Source of the DNA: a virus
Strand: one strand, 5' to 3'
DNA length: 23,764 nucleotides
IMG/VR virus record: IMGVR_UViG_3300020214_000124
Location: 1 to 23,764 of that record
The notes beneath the pieces are model-generated. The model had not been told where the DNA came from. It made no database searches and saw only the letters and a list, made by a program, of their open reading frames with translations. Both the position numbers and the translations under genes were made by a program. Positions 7,797 through 14,722 of the stretch are shown in pieces (positions within the stretch are counted from its first letter, which is position 1; the number at the start of each line of letters is the position of its first letter).

Positions 7797-8283
7797 GCCA
7801 TTTATACATAGAGCTCTTGAAATTAGGCCAATTAGCCAAACTCGGTTCGGTGTTTTTGCTTGCGAGGCTATCTCTAGAGGTACTAAGGTTGAGATCTGTG
7901 CAATTTTACCAATAACAAAGCAGGCAGTAAATGCAATAGTTAAAACAAATAATTCAACAGCTGATAAGCTATTTCAAAATCCAGATGGAGTTATTAAAGA
8001 GCGCACTATTTTAAATTCAATAAAGGAAATGGAATTGGAAAAGAGACTTGACGCAGGCTTATTAACTCCAGAAGATCTTAAGCGAATCTTACTTGATTCC
8101 GGTAATCTGACCCAAATCCTAGACATCGAAACGGCCGGCTTCTTGCTAGGTTACGGTTCCTTCTATAATCGATCACAATATCCAAACGTAGTTATCGAAT
8201 ATAATTCGGATTCTAAACTCTATGACATTATTGCAGTAAAAGATATCAGCACGAATACTGAGCTTACTTACTTGAAAAGATGA
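7789..8283 (+). CDS. SET-domain protein (putative protein lysine methyltransferase)
   Basis: A 164-residue protein inserted between genes 47 and 46, overlapping both (ATGCATAG at the front, ATGA at the back). SET-domain hallmarks appear in the right order: RFGVFACEAISRGTKVE (residues 19-35, the S-adenosylmethionine-side N-terminal segment with a Gly), then a helical insert, then GYGSFYNRSQYPNV (121-134), matching the N-H-S-x-x-P-N signature with Arg for His, then AVKDISTNTELTY (149-161), matching the classic [IV]xAxxDIxxGEELTYDY end. SET enzymes transfer methyl groups to lysine side chains, using a Tyr at the position of Y161 here. The post-SET cysteines are absent. Target unknown; virion, host or gp46/47 proteins are possible. 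No paralogue is seen in the window. Confidence 0.72.
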   Translation: MHRPFIHRALEIRPISQTRFGVFACEAISRGTKVEICAILPITKQAVNAIVKTNNSTADKLFQNPDGVIKERTILNSIKEMELEKRLDAGLLTPEDLKRILLDSGNLTQILDIETAGFLLGYGSFYNRSQYPNVVIEYNSDSKLYDIIAVKDISTNTELTYLKR

Positions 8284-9950
8284 AAATAGAAGAATTTGCA
8301 TTTAAAAATATATGTTCGTACGGTAACAAACTACAGCAATTTAAGTTTGATGACCAGGCTAAATTGGTCCTGGTTCAGGGAAAAAACGGCGGAGGCAAGT
8401 CCTCGATCTCTGATGCGTTAACTATCTCAATATATGGAAAATCAGCAGTCCGTAAAATCAAAGAAATTCCAAACCGCATTAACAAAAATGCATACACTTA
8501 CATTAAGTTTAAATCAAACACGGGAGAGTCAATTGAAATTGAACGAGGCCTTGAGCCTAATTTTTCTAAGCTTCAAATAAATGGAGTTGACCATAATTTG
8601 CCAGATAAACGTCGAGTTGATGAATTTATCGAAGACGACTTAACTAAGATTCCATTTAATGTTTTCTCAAATACAATTAGCTTATCAGTAAATGACTTTA
8701 AAAGTTTTGTAAAGTTAAGCCCACAAGACAAGCGTAAGATTATTGATAAAATATTTGGGCTAGACATCTTAAATGAAATGTCAACCCTAACTAAAGACGA
8801 GACCAGAGAATTATCTGCTCAAAGTAAAGGCCTACAAGTAACAATTGATCAAAACTCAGCTCTACTACAAAGCTCATTAACTCAGCTTGATGGGCTAAAG
8901 ACCGACGTCGTAAAGATCAATCAGACTAGAGTTGATGAATTAACTCAAAAAATCTCTGAACTAGAATCTCTACAGACAACAAGTAAAGATGAATTCACTA
9001 GTTTAAAGACAGAAATTGAGTCTCTATCTAGTGAACTTCAGCAAATAAATGAAGCTAAGTCAAAGATTGCATTTACCGTTGCTGATATTGATAAAAAGCT
9101 TGCAATTTATGAAAAGAATAAGTGTCCACACTGCCTATCAGACTTAACTGATACTGTTCATCTTGAGATAAAAACAAAACTTGACTCAAAGAAAGAGGCT
9201 GAAAAGCAACGATTGCCTGCAATAACGGAAAAGGTCTCCGAACTGACAAAAAGAATAGGCGAAATTCAGCAAACTCAAAACACGGCAAAGTCTAATTATC
9301 AAACGGCTACTGCACAATTACCTGCGCTTAAGAAAGAAAAGCAGCAGTTAGATAATCCAACGTTAACCGACTCGGCAGCGATTGAGAGAATGAAAACTGT
9401 CATTTCAAATATTAAGCAAAAGGTATCTGAGTTATCATCTGATAAAGCGCAAATTGACACTAAATTAAAGCTTAATCAAGAAATGGACATCATTCTTGGT
9501 GATTCTGGAATGAAGCGGTTGCTGATGAATCAAATCATTCCAATTCTTAATAAGAAGATATTAAAGATTGCCAAGATATTAGAATTCAAATTTGCATTTG
9601 AATTTGATCTGGAGTTTGATCCAATTATAACTCATTTAGGCGTTCAAATTTCTCCAGATTCTCTCTCTACTGGAGAGCAGAAAAAAATGAACTTAATTGT
9701 TTTGCTCTGTATTCTTGAATTAATTAAATTAAAACATCACAGGGTAAATCTTTTATTCCTAGATGAAGTTTTTTCGTCATTAGATGTTGAATCAATTTAT
9801 AAAATCGTCGACTTATTAAAGGACTTTTCTAAGAAGTATAATATGTCAATTTTTGTTATTTCTCATGATATGTTGCCAGAAGAACTCTTTGACATGAAGA
9901 TTTTTGTGGAAAACAACGATCACTTTTCTGACATGAAAATTGTTAATTAG
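8280..9950 (+). CDS. 46: Recombination nuclease ATPase subunit gp46 (SbcC/Rad50-like)
   Basis: A 556-residue SMC-like ATPase, close in length to T4 gp46 (560). Walker A is GKNGGGKSS at residues 34-42. Two coiled-coil arms flank a zinc hook, CPHC, at residues 282-285, which would dimerise two molecules through one metal ion. The ABC signature is LSTGEQKKMN (about residue 460), followed by Walker B LLFLDEVFSSLD and the H-loop FVISHD. It clamps DNA and drives gp47 nuclease activity during end resection. Its ATG overlaps the stop of the SET gene (ATGA), so its translation probably depends on ribosomes coming through the inserted gene. Confidence 0.95.
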   Translation: MKIEEFAFKNICSYGNKLQQFKFDDQAKLVLVQGKNGGGKSSISDALTISIYGKSAVRKIKEIPNRINKNAYTYIKFKSNTGESIEIERGLEPNFSKLQINGVDHNLPDKRRVDEFIEDDLTKIPFNVFSNTISLSVNDFKSFVKLSPQDKRKIIDKIFGLDILNEMSTLTKDETRELSAQSKGLQVTIDQNSALLQSSLTQLDGLKTDVVKINQTRVDELTQKISELESLQTTSKDEFTSLKTEIESLSSELQQINEAKSKIAFTVADIDKKLAIYEKNKCPHCLSDLTDTVHLEIKTKLDSKKEAEKQRLPAITEKVSELTKRIGEIQQTQNTAKSNYQTATAQLPALKKEKQQLDNPTLTDSAAIERMKTVISNIKQKVSELSSDKAQIDTKLKLNQEMDIILGDSGMKRLLMNQIIPILNKKILKIAKILEFKFAFEFDLEFDPIITHLGVQISPDSLSTGEQKKMNLIVLLCILELIKLKHHRVNLLFLDEVFSSLDVESIYKIVDLLKDFSKKYNMSIFVISHDMLPEELFDMKIFVENNDHFSDMKIVN

Positions 9951-9985
9951 TAAACTAACGCTCACTTTTATAGTAAAATACTGGT

Positions 9986-10882
9986 ATGTTAGTATTTAAG
10001 GGAAAAACTTTTGCACAAGCTTATTGGATTTCAATAAAGGCTCTCATGGAGGTGGGACAAACTAATAATGCTCGAGGCACTATAAGTAAAGAATTCTTGG
10101 ATGCGTGCTTAGTAGTTGAGGACCCAAGCCAATGTCTATATGAAAGTTCTGTTAGAGGTTCTCAGTTTAAGTATTTAGCTGCAGAGTTTATATGGTATTT
10201 CCTAGGCCGAAATGATGTTGACTATATTTCTAAACATGCTAAATTTTGGAAACAAATTCAAAACACTGACGGAACTGTAAATTCTGCATACGGCAACTTA
10301 ATCTTTACGATTAAGAATCAGTTCGGCAATTCGCAATATCAATGGGCACTAAATAGCTTGATCGCAGATTCAAATACTCGACAAGCAGTCATGCATTTTA
10401 ATATGCCTAGGCATCAATACGCAAACAATAAAGATTTTGTCTGTACGATGTATGCAAATTTTCACATTAGACAAAATAAGCTACATATGAGCGTGTTTAT
10501 GCGAAGCAACGATGCTATTTGGGGAACTCCAACCGATGTTGCTTTCTTTTGCGCTTTACAAATGCAAATGCTAGCCCATCTAAAGCCAACCTATCCAGAT
10601 TTAGAATTGGGTCAATATTCTCATACTGCTAATTCATATCATATCTATGATAGGCACTATGATCTTGCTGAAAAAATGATAAAGAGCATATTTACTCCGG
10701 TAAAAATGCCATTAGTTAAAACAGATCTAGTTGATCCATCTGGTAGACCAACACAAGATCTGGTTACAACATTTAAGTCGTTAGAAGAACCGACTCCCGA
10801 TACTACTCTAATTTTTCAAGAAAAAGAAGATCTATTACACTGGATTTACGAAAATTATTTGACCAATATTCAATCCATATGA
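9986..10882 (+). CDS. Thymidylate synthase-family enzyme, dCMP hydroxymethylase-like (gp42 type)
   Basis: A 298-residue member of the thymidylate synthase superfamily. The catalytic Cys is C153 in DFVCTMYANFHIR, and the phosphate-binding Arg region is DSNTRQAVMHF. The next motif reads MRSNDAIWGTPTDVA (residues 172-186). In true thymidylate synthase this is RSxDxxLGLPFNIA, where the Asn that selects dUMP lies 31 residues after the Cys. Here that position is D184, also exactly 31 after C153. T4 dCMP hydroxymethylase gp42 has the same Asp (C148, D179) and the same MCT and MRSND wording. Cytosine specificity is therefore more likely than dUMP, with 5-hydroxymethyl-dCMP as product. The automatic name would be thymidylate synthase. 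It overlaps the dCMP deaminase gene (ATGA). No Shine-Dalgarno is evident before the ATG. Confidence 0.85.
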   Translation: MLVFKGKTFAQAYWISIKALMEVGQTNNARGTISKEFLDACLVVEDPSQCLYESSVRGSQFKYLAAEFIWYFLGRNDVDYISKHAKFWKQIQNTDGTVNSAYGNLIFTIKNQFGNSQYQWALNSLIADSNTRQAVMHFNMPRHQYANNKDFVCTMYANFHIRQNKLHMSVFMRSNDAIWGTPTDVAFFCALQMQMLAHLKPTYPDLELGQYSHTANSYHIYDRHYDLAEKMIKSIFTPVKMPLVKTDLVDPSGRPTQDLVTTFKSLEEPTPDTTLIFQEKEDLLHWIYENYLTNIQSI

Positions 10883-11343
10883 AGATATTAACAAATTCTG
10901 AACGCCAGCATCAATATGATATTACCTACATGAAGATGGCACAAACTTGGGCAGAACTGTCAAAGGCTAACCGTAAAAAGGTAGGCGCGTTAATAGTTAA
11001 AGGCACAAGTATTATATCAGATGGATATAATGGAACCCCATCAGGTTTTGAAAATGAATGTGAACTTCCTATTTTTGATGAAGCTGGAGATTTTTTAGAT
11101 TATGAAACAAAATGGTATGTATTACATGCAGAATCAAATGCAATTGCAAAGATTGCTCGCTCCACTCAAAGCTGTGATGGTGCAACTCTTTATATCACGT
11201 ATTCACCATGCAGAGAATGTAGCAAATTAATTTTGCAGTCAGGTATTATACGGGTAGTTTATCTTGAAGAATATCGAGATAGACAAGGGCTTGATCTTTT
11301 ACATAAGGCTGGAATCGATATTAAAAAAGTCGATTTACCATGA
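10879..11343 (+). CDS. cd: Deoxycytidylate (dCMP) deaminase
   Basis: A 154-residue zinc-dependent cytidine/deoxycytidylate deaminase. The catalytic signature is HAESNAI (zinc ligand H83 and proton shuttle E85) with PCREC (zinc ligands C111 and C114). The DGYNGTPSGFENEC segment (48-61) matches the nucleotide-binding loop of dCMP deaminases. It converts dCMP to dUMP, feeding dTMP synthesis and setting the dCTP/dTTP balance. T4 Cd is 193 residues, so this is a compact form. It starts within the stop of the TS-family gene (ATGA), so the two are translated together. If the neighbour acts on dCMP, both would draw on the same substrate pool. Confidence 0.93.
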   Translation: MKILTNSERQHQYDITYMKMAQTWAELSKANRKKVGALIVKGTSIISDGYNGTPSGFENECELPIFDEAGDFLDYETKWYVLHAESNAIAKIARSTQSCDGATLYITYSPCRECSKLILQSGIIRVVYLEEYRDRQGLDLLHKAGIDIKKVDLP

Positions 11344-11735
11344 TAGAATCAGAAAGCCGGCTACTTGAAATATTATTTGTTCGAGATCAAAAACAGTTCA
11401 TTAATAAATTTTGTAAAAAAGCCAAAAGCGATTATTTATTAAATGTAAATAAGATTCTTAAGGATAAGTTTGAACAGGACGTTGTTGTACCAAATAAGAT
11501 CCAGGCCTTTCTAATTAATTATGAAATTAAAAAGTTAATTGATAAAGCAGTTAACGTTAGAAATCGTAAATATAGCCGAATTATTTACGTAAATGCAAAC
11601 CTAAATCCAATATCAATAATCAATACATTGGAGTTTTTAAACCGATCGTACTATTCAGTTAAGTTCTTTGCAAAGGTTCTTGACCCAGAAGATGAATTTA
11701 AGATTAATTCACCAAATATCATTGTTATAAAATAA
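11340..11735 (+). CDS. Small basic unknown protein at end of replication block
   Basis: A 131-residue protein, rich in Lys, Ile and Asn, is the last gene of the plus-strand block. It starts inside the dCMP deaminase stop (ATGA). The first 80 residues look helical and basic. The region RKYSRIIYVNANLNPISIINTLEFLNRSYYSVKFF has a strand-helix-strand pattern. I do not recognise a family and see no catalytic motif. Its position after two nucleotide-metabolism genes gives only weak context. A bidirectional terminator begins within a few bases of its stop. Confidence 0.75.
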   Translation: MIESESRLLEILFVRDQKQFINKFCKKAKSDYLLNVNKILKDKFEQDVVVPNKIQAFLINYEIKKLIDKAVNVRNRKYSRIIYVNANLNPISIINTLEFLNRSYYSVKFFAKVLDPEDEFKINSPNIIVIK

Positions 11736-11737
11736 AA

Positions 11738-11766
11738 AAAAGGAGGACGGCTAACGCTCTCCTTTT
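11738..11766. terminator. Bidirectional rho-independent terminator between convergent blocks
   Basis: AAAAGGAG (11738-11745) pairs with CTCCTTTT (11759-11766) around a 13-base loop. An A-run on the left and a T-run on the right let it work in both directions. It lies between the convergent stops at 11735 (plus) and 11790 (minus), which is where a shared terminator is expected. Confidence 0.75.
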
Positions 11767-11789
11767 GAGTTATTAAGAACCTACAAATC

Positions 11790-12461
11790 TTACTTTTCTT
11801 TTTCAGAATCGTCGACCGCTTCATCTTCGTCGCCTTCATCTTCGTCGCCTTCATCTTCGTCGCCTTCATCTTCGTCATCTTCTTCAGATTTGCACATATT
11901 TTCGATGGTTGCACAAAGGTAATCGCAGCATTCAGCTTTTTCCATTTCCATTTTTTCGCAAACTTCGTCTAGAATGTCTTTGAGCTGATCTCCGAATTCT
12001 TCCATAAGCATTTTGAGTTTTTCCTCGTCTAGCTCAGGTTTTTCGTCGATCGGCATGTCGTCTGCTGGCATGTCGTCTGCTGGCATATCATTGTCAGCAT
12101 CCATCATTTCTTCAAATTTTTCATTAACGAATTCTTCAAAACGGAAAAGTCTACCTTCCTCAATCTTGGTTGAAGTTTTTGTTACTGGAGTAGAGTACAT
12201 CGGATCAAATGGTTTTTTTCTAGCTTGTCTGGACACAACGTCTCGTGAGACTGCCTTCCAAGTGGTATCATAGTTATTTATAGTTTTACCTCCTTCAAAA
12301 TCTGCATTTCTATCAACTACTCGCTGATAGCCTTTTAGAAAGTCTCTTTTAGACTTATCAAAGTCAATTTTTTCTTTTGGTCCGCCAAAGCCAGGCTTTG
12401 AAAGATCCATCCAATTATTCATTTTAGGATTTCTTCTAGATTTTGCATTAAACATATCCAT
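11790..12461 (-). CDS. Late protein with acidic repeat tail and capsid-targeting-like motif
   Basis: A 223-residue protein, last gene of the late block. The N-terminal 87 residues are polar and basic (NAKSRRNPKMNNWMD). The segment RFEEFVNEKFEEMM at 107-120 resembles the T4 capsid-targeting signal (YQEFIAE). A DMPADDMPADDMPIDE repeat follows at about 125-140, then a helical Glu/Lys/Met region with four cysteines, then an acidic tail built on GDEDE repeats. A late-promoter-like TATAAATAACT lies inside the gene, ahead of an in-frame Met at residue 88, so a shorter 136-residue form is possible. Family unknown. The acidic, repeat-rich, motif-bearing layout fits an internal head or assembly protein, but that is inference. 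The start could also be the second ATG two codons in. Confidence 0.75.
   Translation of the reverse strand: MDMFNAKSRRNPKMNNWMDLSKPGFGGPKEKIDFDKSKRDFLKGYQRVVDRNADFEGGKTINNYDTTWKAVSRDVVSRQARKKPFDPMYSTPVTKTSTKIEEGRLFRFEEFVNEKFEEMMDADNDMPADDMPADDMPIDEKPELDEEKLKMLMEEFGDQLKDILDEVCEKMEMEKAECCDYLCATIENMCKSEEDDEDEGDEDEGDEDEGDEDEAVDDSEKEK
11821..11880. repeat. 15-bp tandem repeat encoding GDEDE
   Basis: The unit TCATCTTCGTCGCCT occurs three times exactly (11821-11835, 11836-11850, 11851-11865), with a fourth, diverged copy at 11866-11880. Being a multiple of three, it lengthens the acidic tail without changing frame, so copy number can vary between isolates by slippage. Confidence 0.9.
12052..12096. 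repeat. 15-bp tandem repeat encoding DMPAD
   Basis: The unit GGCATGTCGTCTGCT occurs twice exactly (12052-12066 and 12067-12081), with a diverged third unit to 12096. It is in frame with the acidic-tailed late protein, which thus carries two independent in-frame repeat tracts. Confidence 0.8.
12275..12282 (-). promoter_or_regulatory. Intragenic late-promoter-like box (TATAAATA)
   Basis: On the minus strand the sequence is TATAAATAACT, identical over 11 bases to the box at 234-241. It lies inside the 11790-12461 gene, where it encodes the residues TINNY. The first downstream in-frame ATG is at 12200, 74 bases away, longer than the 20-26 bases at most other boxes. It may be functional or a coincidence of codons. 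Confidence 0.45.
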
Positions 12462-12475
12462 GATTAAATTTCTCG

Positions 12476-13066
12476 TTATTTTGTAACATCGCCTAGTCGA
12501 ATTTCGGTGTAAGTATCAGCAGAGAACGTTGCATTTAGACGATAAATTTCGTCAGATGCATAATCCAACGTCATCTCAGTTAACTTATCTGGCCCAATGA
12601 ATACTGGCGTAAAGTTAAGTTCTCTAAAGATTTGACCTGACCTATTAAAGATATTTACAGTAATTATTGCATCTGCGTAATCTCTCTTTAAGCCTTGAGC
12701 ACCAGTTAATGGATTATAAACTAGATCTGCCCATGCTCTTAACGCATTATAGATGTACATATCATTATTTTGGTTTAAGTTAACCTCAAAGTCAATCTTA
12801 AGAGTTACAGTAGTTGCTTCAGGTTTAGCTGCTGCATACAGTCTCCTAGCGAACTTATAGAATTGTTCAACTATTTTACCGGTTCCTGCTTGTTCCGGTA
12901 TACCGGTAACTTTTCTAACATGATCTAGCATCAAGGTCGAACCAAATCCAATCGCAGCTGCAACTGCTGGTGGAGGAGTGATTAATACCTCAAACTGATT
13001 GAGATAAATTGGCTCATATTTCTCCTTCGCTGCGGTAGAATTTCTCCAATGTGGTAATCCAGCCAT
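12476..13066 (-). CDS. 19: Tail tube protein gp19
   Basis: A 196-residue structural protein of the T4 gp19 tail tube family. T4 gp19 is 163 residues. Recognisable conserved stretches are YLNQFEVLITPPP near the N-terminus, the core FEVNLNQNNDMYIYNALRAW with DLVYNPLTGAQGLKRDY, and the C-terminal LDYASDEIYRLNATFSADT. The core strands and the NALRAW helix belong to the tube fold, hexamers of which stack to form the inner tube through which DNA is ejected. The tail sheath gene (18) normally next to it is not in this window. A late promoter (AATAAATAACT) lies 21 bases upstream and overlaps the stop of the previous gene. Confidence 0.92.
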   Translation of the reverse strand: MAGLPHWRNSTAAKEKYEPIYLNQFEVLITPPPAVAAAIGFGSTLMLDHVRKVTGIPEQAGTGKIVEQFYKFARRLYAAAKPEATTVTLKIDFEVNLNQNNDMYIYNALRAWADLVYNPLTGAQGLKRDYADAIITVNIFNRSGQIFRELNFTPVFIGPDKLTEMTLDYASDEIYRLNATFSADTYTEIRLGDVTK

Positions 13067-13086
13067 TTCGTGTTTATACTTTTTAG

Positions 13087-13920
13087 TTATTTATTAGAGG
13101 CAGATTTGCTTGCTTGCATTTCTTGCGTTTTCTTTGCAGTTCTTGTCTGTCTAATTCGCAAAATCATGTTCTCAATTTCTGACAACTTTTCTTCAGGCAA
13201 TTTTTCTAAGTCTGCTCTAACTGCCTTAGTGACCTTGATTTCTGTTGATTCTTGATTATCGTATGCAAATATGTCCTCTTTTGCTTTAAATCTAACTTCG
13301 ATTGATGGCAGCACCTGAATAATTAGATTGCCGCCGAATTTAGTCACGTCTTCTTCAAAATCGTCAAGAGTCATGTTCTTTTGTAAAAGTTTTCCGTTTA
13401 GCGTATATAAAACCGCAATACTAATTTTATCTTGGTTAGTTAATCCGCCCCTACTTAGTTCAGGTTGTAAATTGCTAGATACTTTAAATAGTAATTCAGC
13501 TGAAGAAGTTGTAATATTTCTTTGACCTTCAGTAAATCTTAATTTATCTGCAGTAACAACTACTGTGTAATTACTTAGAACCTTTTTCTCTTCATCCCCG
13601 GTCACCCCAGTTTGACTGGAATTAGGTTCGTTAGGTTGCTTATTGTCTTCTGGCTTGGGTGACTCTGGCTGATCTGATAGGATAGCTTTTTCTATACGGA
13701 GGTTTATTGCAGCAATTAACTCATTAATTCTAGCAGCAGATACGTACTTAACATATGTTGCTCTTGCACTAGCTCCAGTATATTCTAAATCGGGATACAC
13801 GTCAGCATCATGAATAGTAATCTTTTGATCATTTTGATCCCAATTGATTTGACCATCCACTTTTCGCCAAGTAGTTTCAAAACTTGCAGTAGTTTCAATA
13901 ATTACACCACGCGCGTTCAA
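13087..13920 (-). CDS. Unknown late protein, two domains joined by a Pro-rich linker
   Basis: A 277-residue protein. No ATG lies near the beginning; the likely start is TTG at 13918-13920, which directly follows the TAATAA at the end of the upstream gene. The N-terminal 85 residues form one domain, ending in an amphipathic helix (ARINELIAAINLRIEKAIL). Residues of about 86-115 are a Pro/Asn/Ser linker (PKPEDNKQPNEPNSSQTG). The C-terminal domain is strand-rich (NYTVVVTADKLRF, ISIAVLYTLNGKLL, LIIQVLPSIEVRFKAK), with a basic Lys/Arg/Ala tail. I do not recognise it. Its place between head genes and the tail tube suggests a head-tail joining or minor head role, which is inference. Its stop codon lies within the late promoter of gp19. 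Confidence 0.72.
   Translation of the reverse strand: MNARGVIIETTASFETTWRKVDGQINWDQNDQKITIHDADVYPDLEYTGASARATYVKYVSAARINELIAAINLRIEKAILSDQPESPKPEDNKQPNEPNSSQTGVTGDEEKKVLSNYTVVVTADKLRFTEGQRNITTSSAELLFKVSSNLQPELSRGGLTNQDKISIAVLYTLNGKLLQKNMTLDDFEEDVTKFGGNLIIQVLPSIEVRFKAKEDIFAYDNQESTEIKVTKAVRADLEKLPEEKLSEIENMILRIRQTRTAKKTQEMQASKSASNK
13088..13095 (-). promoter_or_regulatory. Late promoter for the tail tube gene (AATAAATA)
   Basis: On the minus strand the sequence reads AATAAATAACT, one base from the T4 consensus and sharing the ATAAATAACT 10-mer with the other boxes. It is 21 bases upstream of the gp19 ATG. It overlaps the TAA stop of the preceding gene. Confidence 0.7.
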
Positions 13921-13923
13921 TTA

Positions 13924-14247
13924 TTAACCAACAGTTTTTTCACCTTTAAACTCTTTGCCTACATTTGCTTTTTTCTTAGTTGGGTCAACTGGTTTATAAT
14001 TTGCCCAAATTTCATTATAAATTCTGCAAGAGGCTCCCATGAAGTTGACAATACCAATATATTTCTTACGGTCTTCTCCCTTCATTTTTGTGATTTTCTT
14101 ACCAATAGCTCTTGCATCGTCCAGATCAAGTTCCTCTTCCTCAGTCTTACCGACTAAATCTTTTAAAGAGTTTTCTTGAACATATGATGAAAAGCTCTCA
14201 GCAACATAGCCCATTTCAAGGATGCTATTTGAGGTAGAGTTTTTCAT
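13924..14247 (-). CDS. Small unknown late protein with capsid-targeting-like motif near N-terminus
   Basis: A 107-residue protein starting at ATG 14247, ten bases after the stop of the upstream repeat protein, so the two are probably read from the same late promoter. The N-terminal part contains SFSSYVQENSL; residues 19-25 (FSSYVQE) match the pattern [YF]xx[YF][IV]xE seen in T4 capsid-targeting sequences. The middle is acidic then basic (KTEEEELDLDDARAIGKK), and the C-terminus is Lys/Gly-rich. No enzyme motif is visible. It may be an internal or minor head protein. Family unknown. Confidence 0.72.
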   Translation of the reverse strand: MKNSTSNSILEMGYVAESFSSYVQENSLKDLVGKTEEEELDLDDARAIGKKITKMKGEDRKKYIGIVNFMGASCRIYNEIWANYKPVDPTKKKANVGKEFKGEKTVG

Positions 14248-14257
14248 TTGTCAATAA

Positions 14258-14620
14258 TTACTTTTTAGGCATTTTCGCCATTGACGAATCAACTGACTTC
14301 TTTGAAACAGAACCTTTAACTACAAGGTTTGCAAACTTAGAATCTACTGATTTGCTGGGAACTGAACCTTTTGCAGTTGGAAGAGATGCAGCGCCAGTTT
14401 TAACTGACTTTGAAGGTACTGAACCCTTTGCTTTAGGAAGCTCTGCCATTCCAGGATCAACTGGTTTGCTCACGTTTTTACCCTTAGCTTCTAATTTTGC
14501 CATTCCAGGATCAACTGATTTACTGGGAACTGAACCTTTCTCTTTAGGAAGAGCTGCCAGGTCTTGATTCGCTTTTTCAGCAATGTATTCGAAATAATTT
14601 AATACAGGCTTAGTGCTCAT
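14258..14620 (-). CDS. Small internal-head-protein candidate with capsid-targeting motif and repeats
   Basis: A 120-residue protein. The frame is open further upstream, but that stretch contains the previous gene's terminator and the late promoter, so the ATG at 14618-14620 (MSTKPVLNYFEYIAEKAN) is the real start. It sits 26 bases below the promoter. Residues 9-15 (YFEYIAE) closely match the T4 internal-protein targeting sequence MKTYQEFIAE, with cleavage expected after E15. The rest is five or six imperfect repeats of about 16-22 residues around KGSVPSKSVD and PGMA, basic and low-complexity, as expected for a DNA-associated protein packed in the capsid. It lies directly after the major capsid gene. 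The function is inferred from the motif and context. Confidence 0.75.
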   Translation of the reverse strand: MSTKPVLNYFEYIAEKANQDLAALPKEKGSVPSKSVDPGMAKLEAKGKNVSKPVDPGMAELPKAKGSVPSKSVKTGAASLPTAKGSVPSKSVDSKFANLVVKGSVSKKSVDSSMAKMPKK

Positions 14621-14646
14621 GTGAATTATATTTTTTTCTGTAGAGT

Positions 14647-14654
14647 TATTTATT
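14647..14654 (-). promoter_or_regulatory. Late promoter for the small repeat protein (AATAAATA)
   Basis: The minus-strand sequence is AATAAATAACT. It lies immediately downstream of the capsid gene terminator and 26 bases upstream of the ATG at 14620. This placement decides the start of that gene. Confidence 0.75.
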
Positions 14655-14666
14655 TGCGAACAGGTT

Positions 14667-14700
14667 AAAAAAAGAATGGCTCCCCATCGGAGAGCCATTC
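14667..14700 (-). terminator. Rho-independent terminator after the major capsid gene
   Basis: On the minus strand, GAATGGCTC pairs perfectly with GAGCCATTC (9-bp stem, 9-base loop) and is followed by seven T residues. It lies 22 bases beyond the capsid stop codon, so it would end capsid transcripts before the next promoter. Confidence 0.88.
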
Positions 14701-14722
14701 AATGTGTGCGAAATCAGTACGA

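Noticed and set aside
13810-14157. Plus-strand open frames opposite late genes (for example 13810-14157, 12013-12273, 16906-17115)
   Set aside because: They lie antisense to well-supported genes, have low-complexity translations and no start signals; they are shadows of the coding strand.
14621-14698. Upstream extension of the small repeat protein (start at 14698)
   Set aside because: That stretch contains the capsid gene terminator hairpin, its T-run and the late promoter, so its open frame is incidental.
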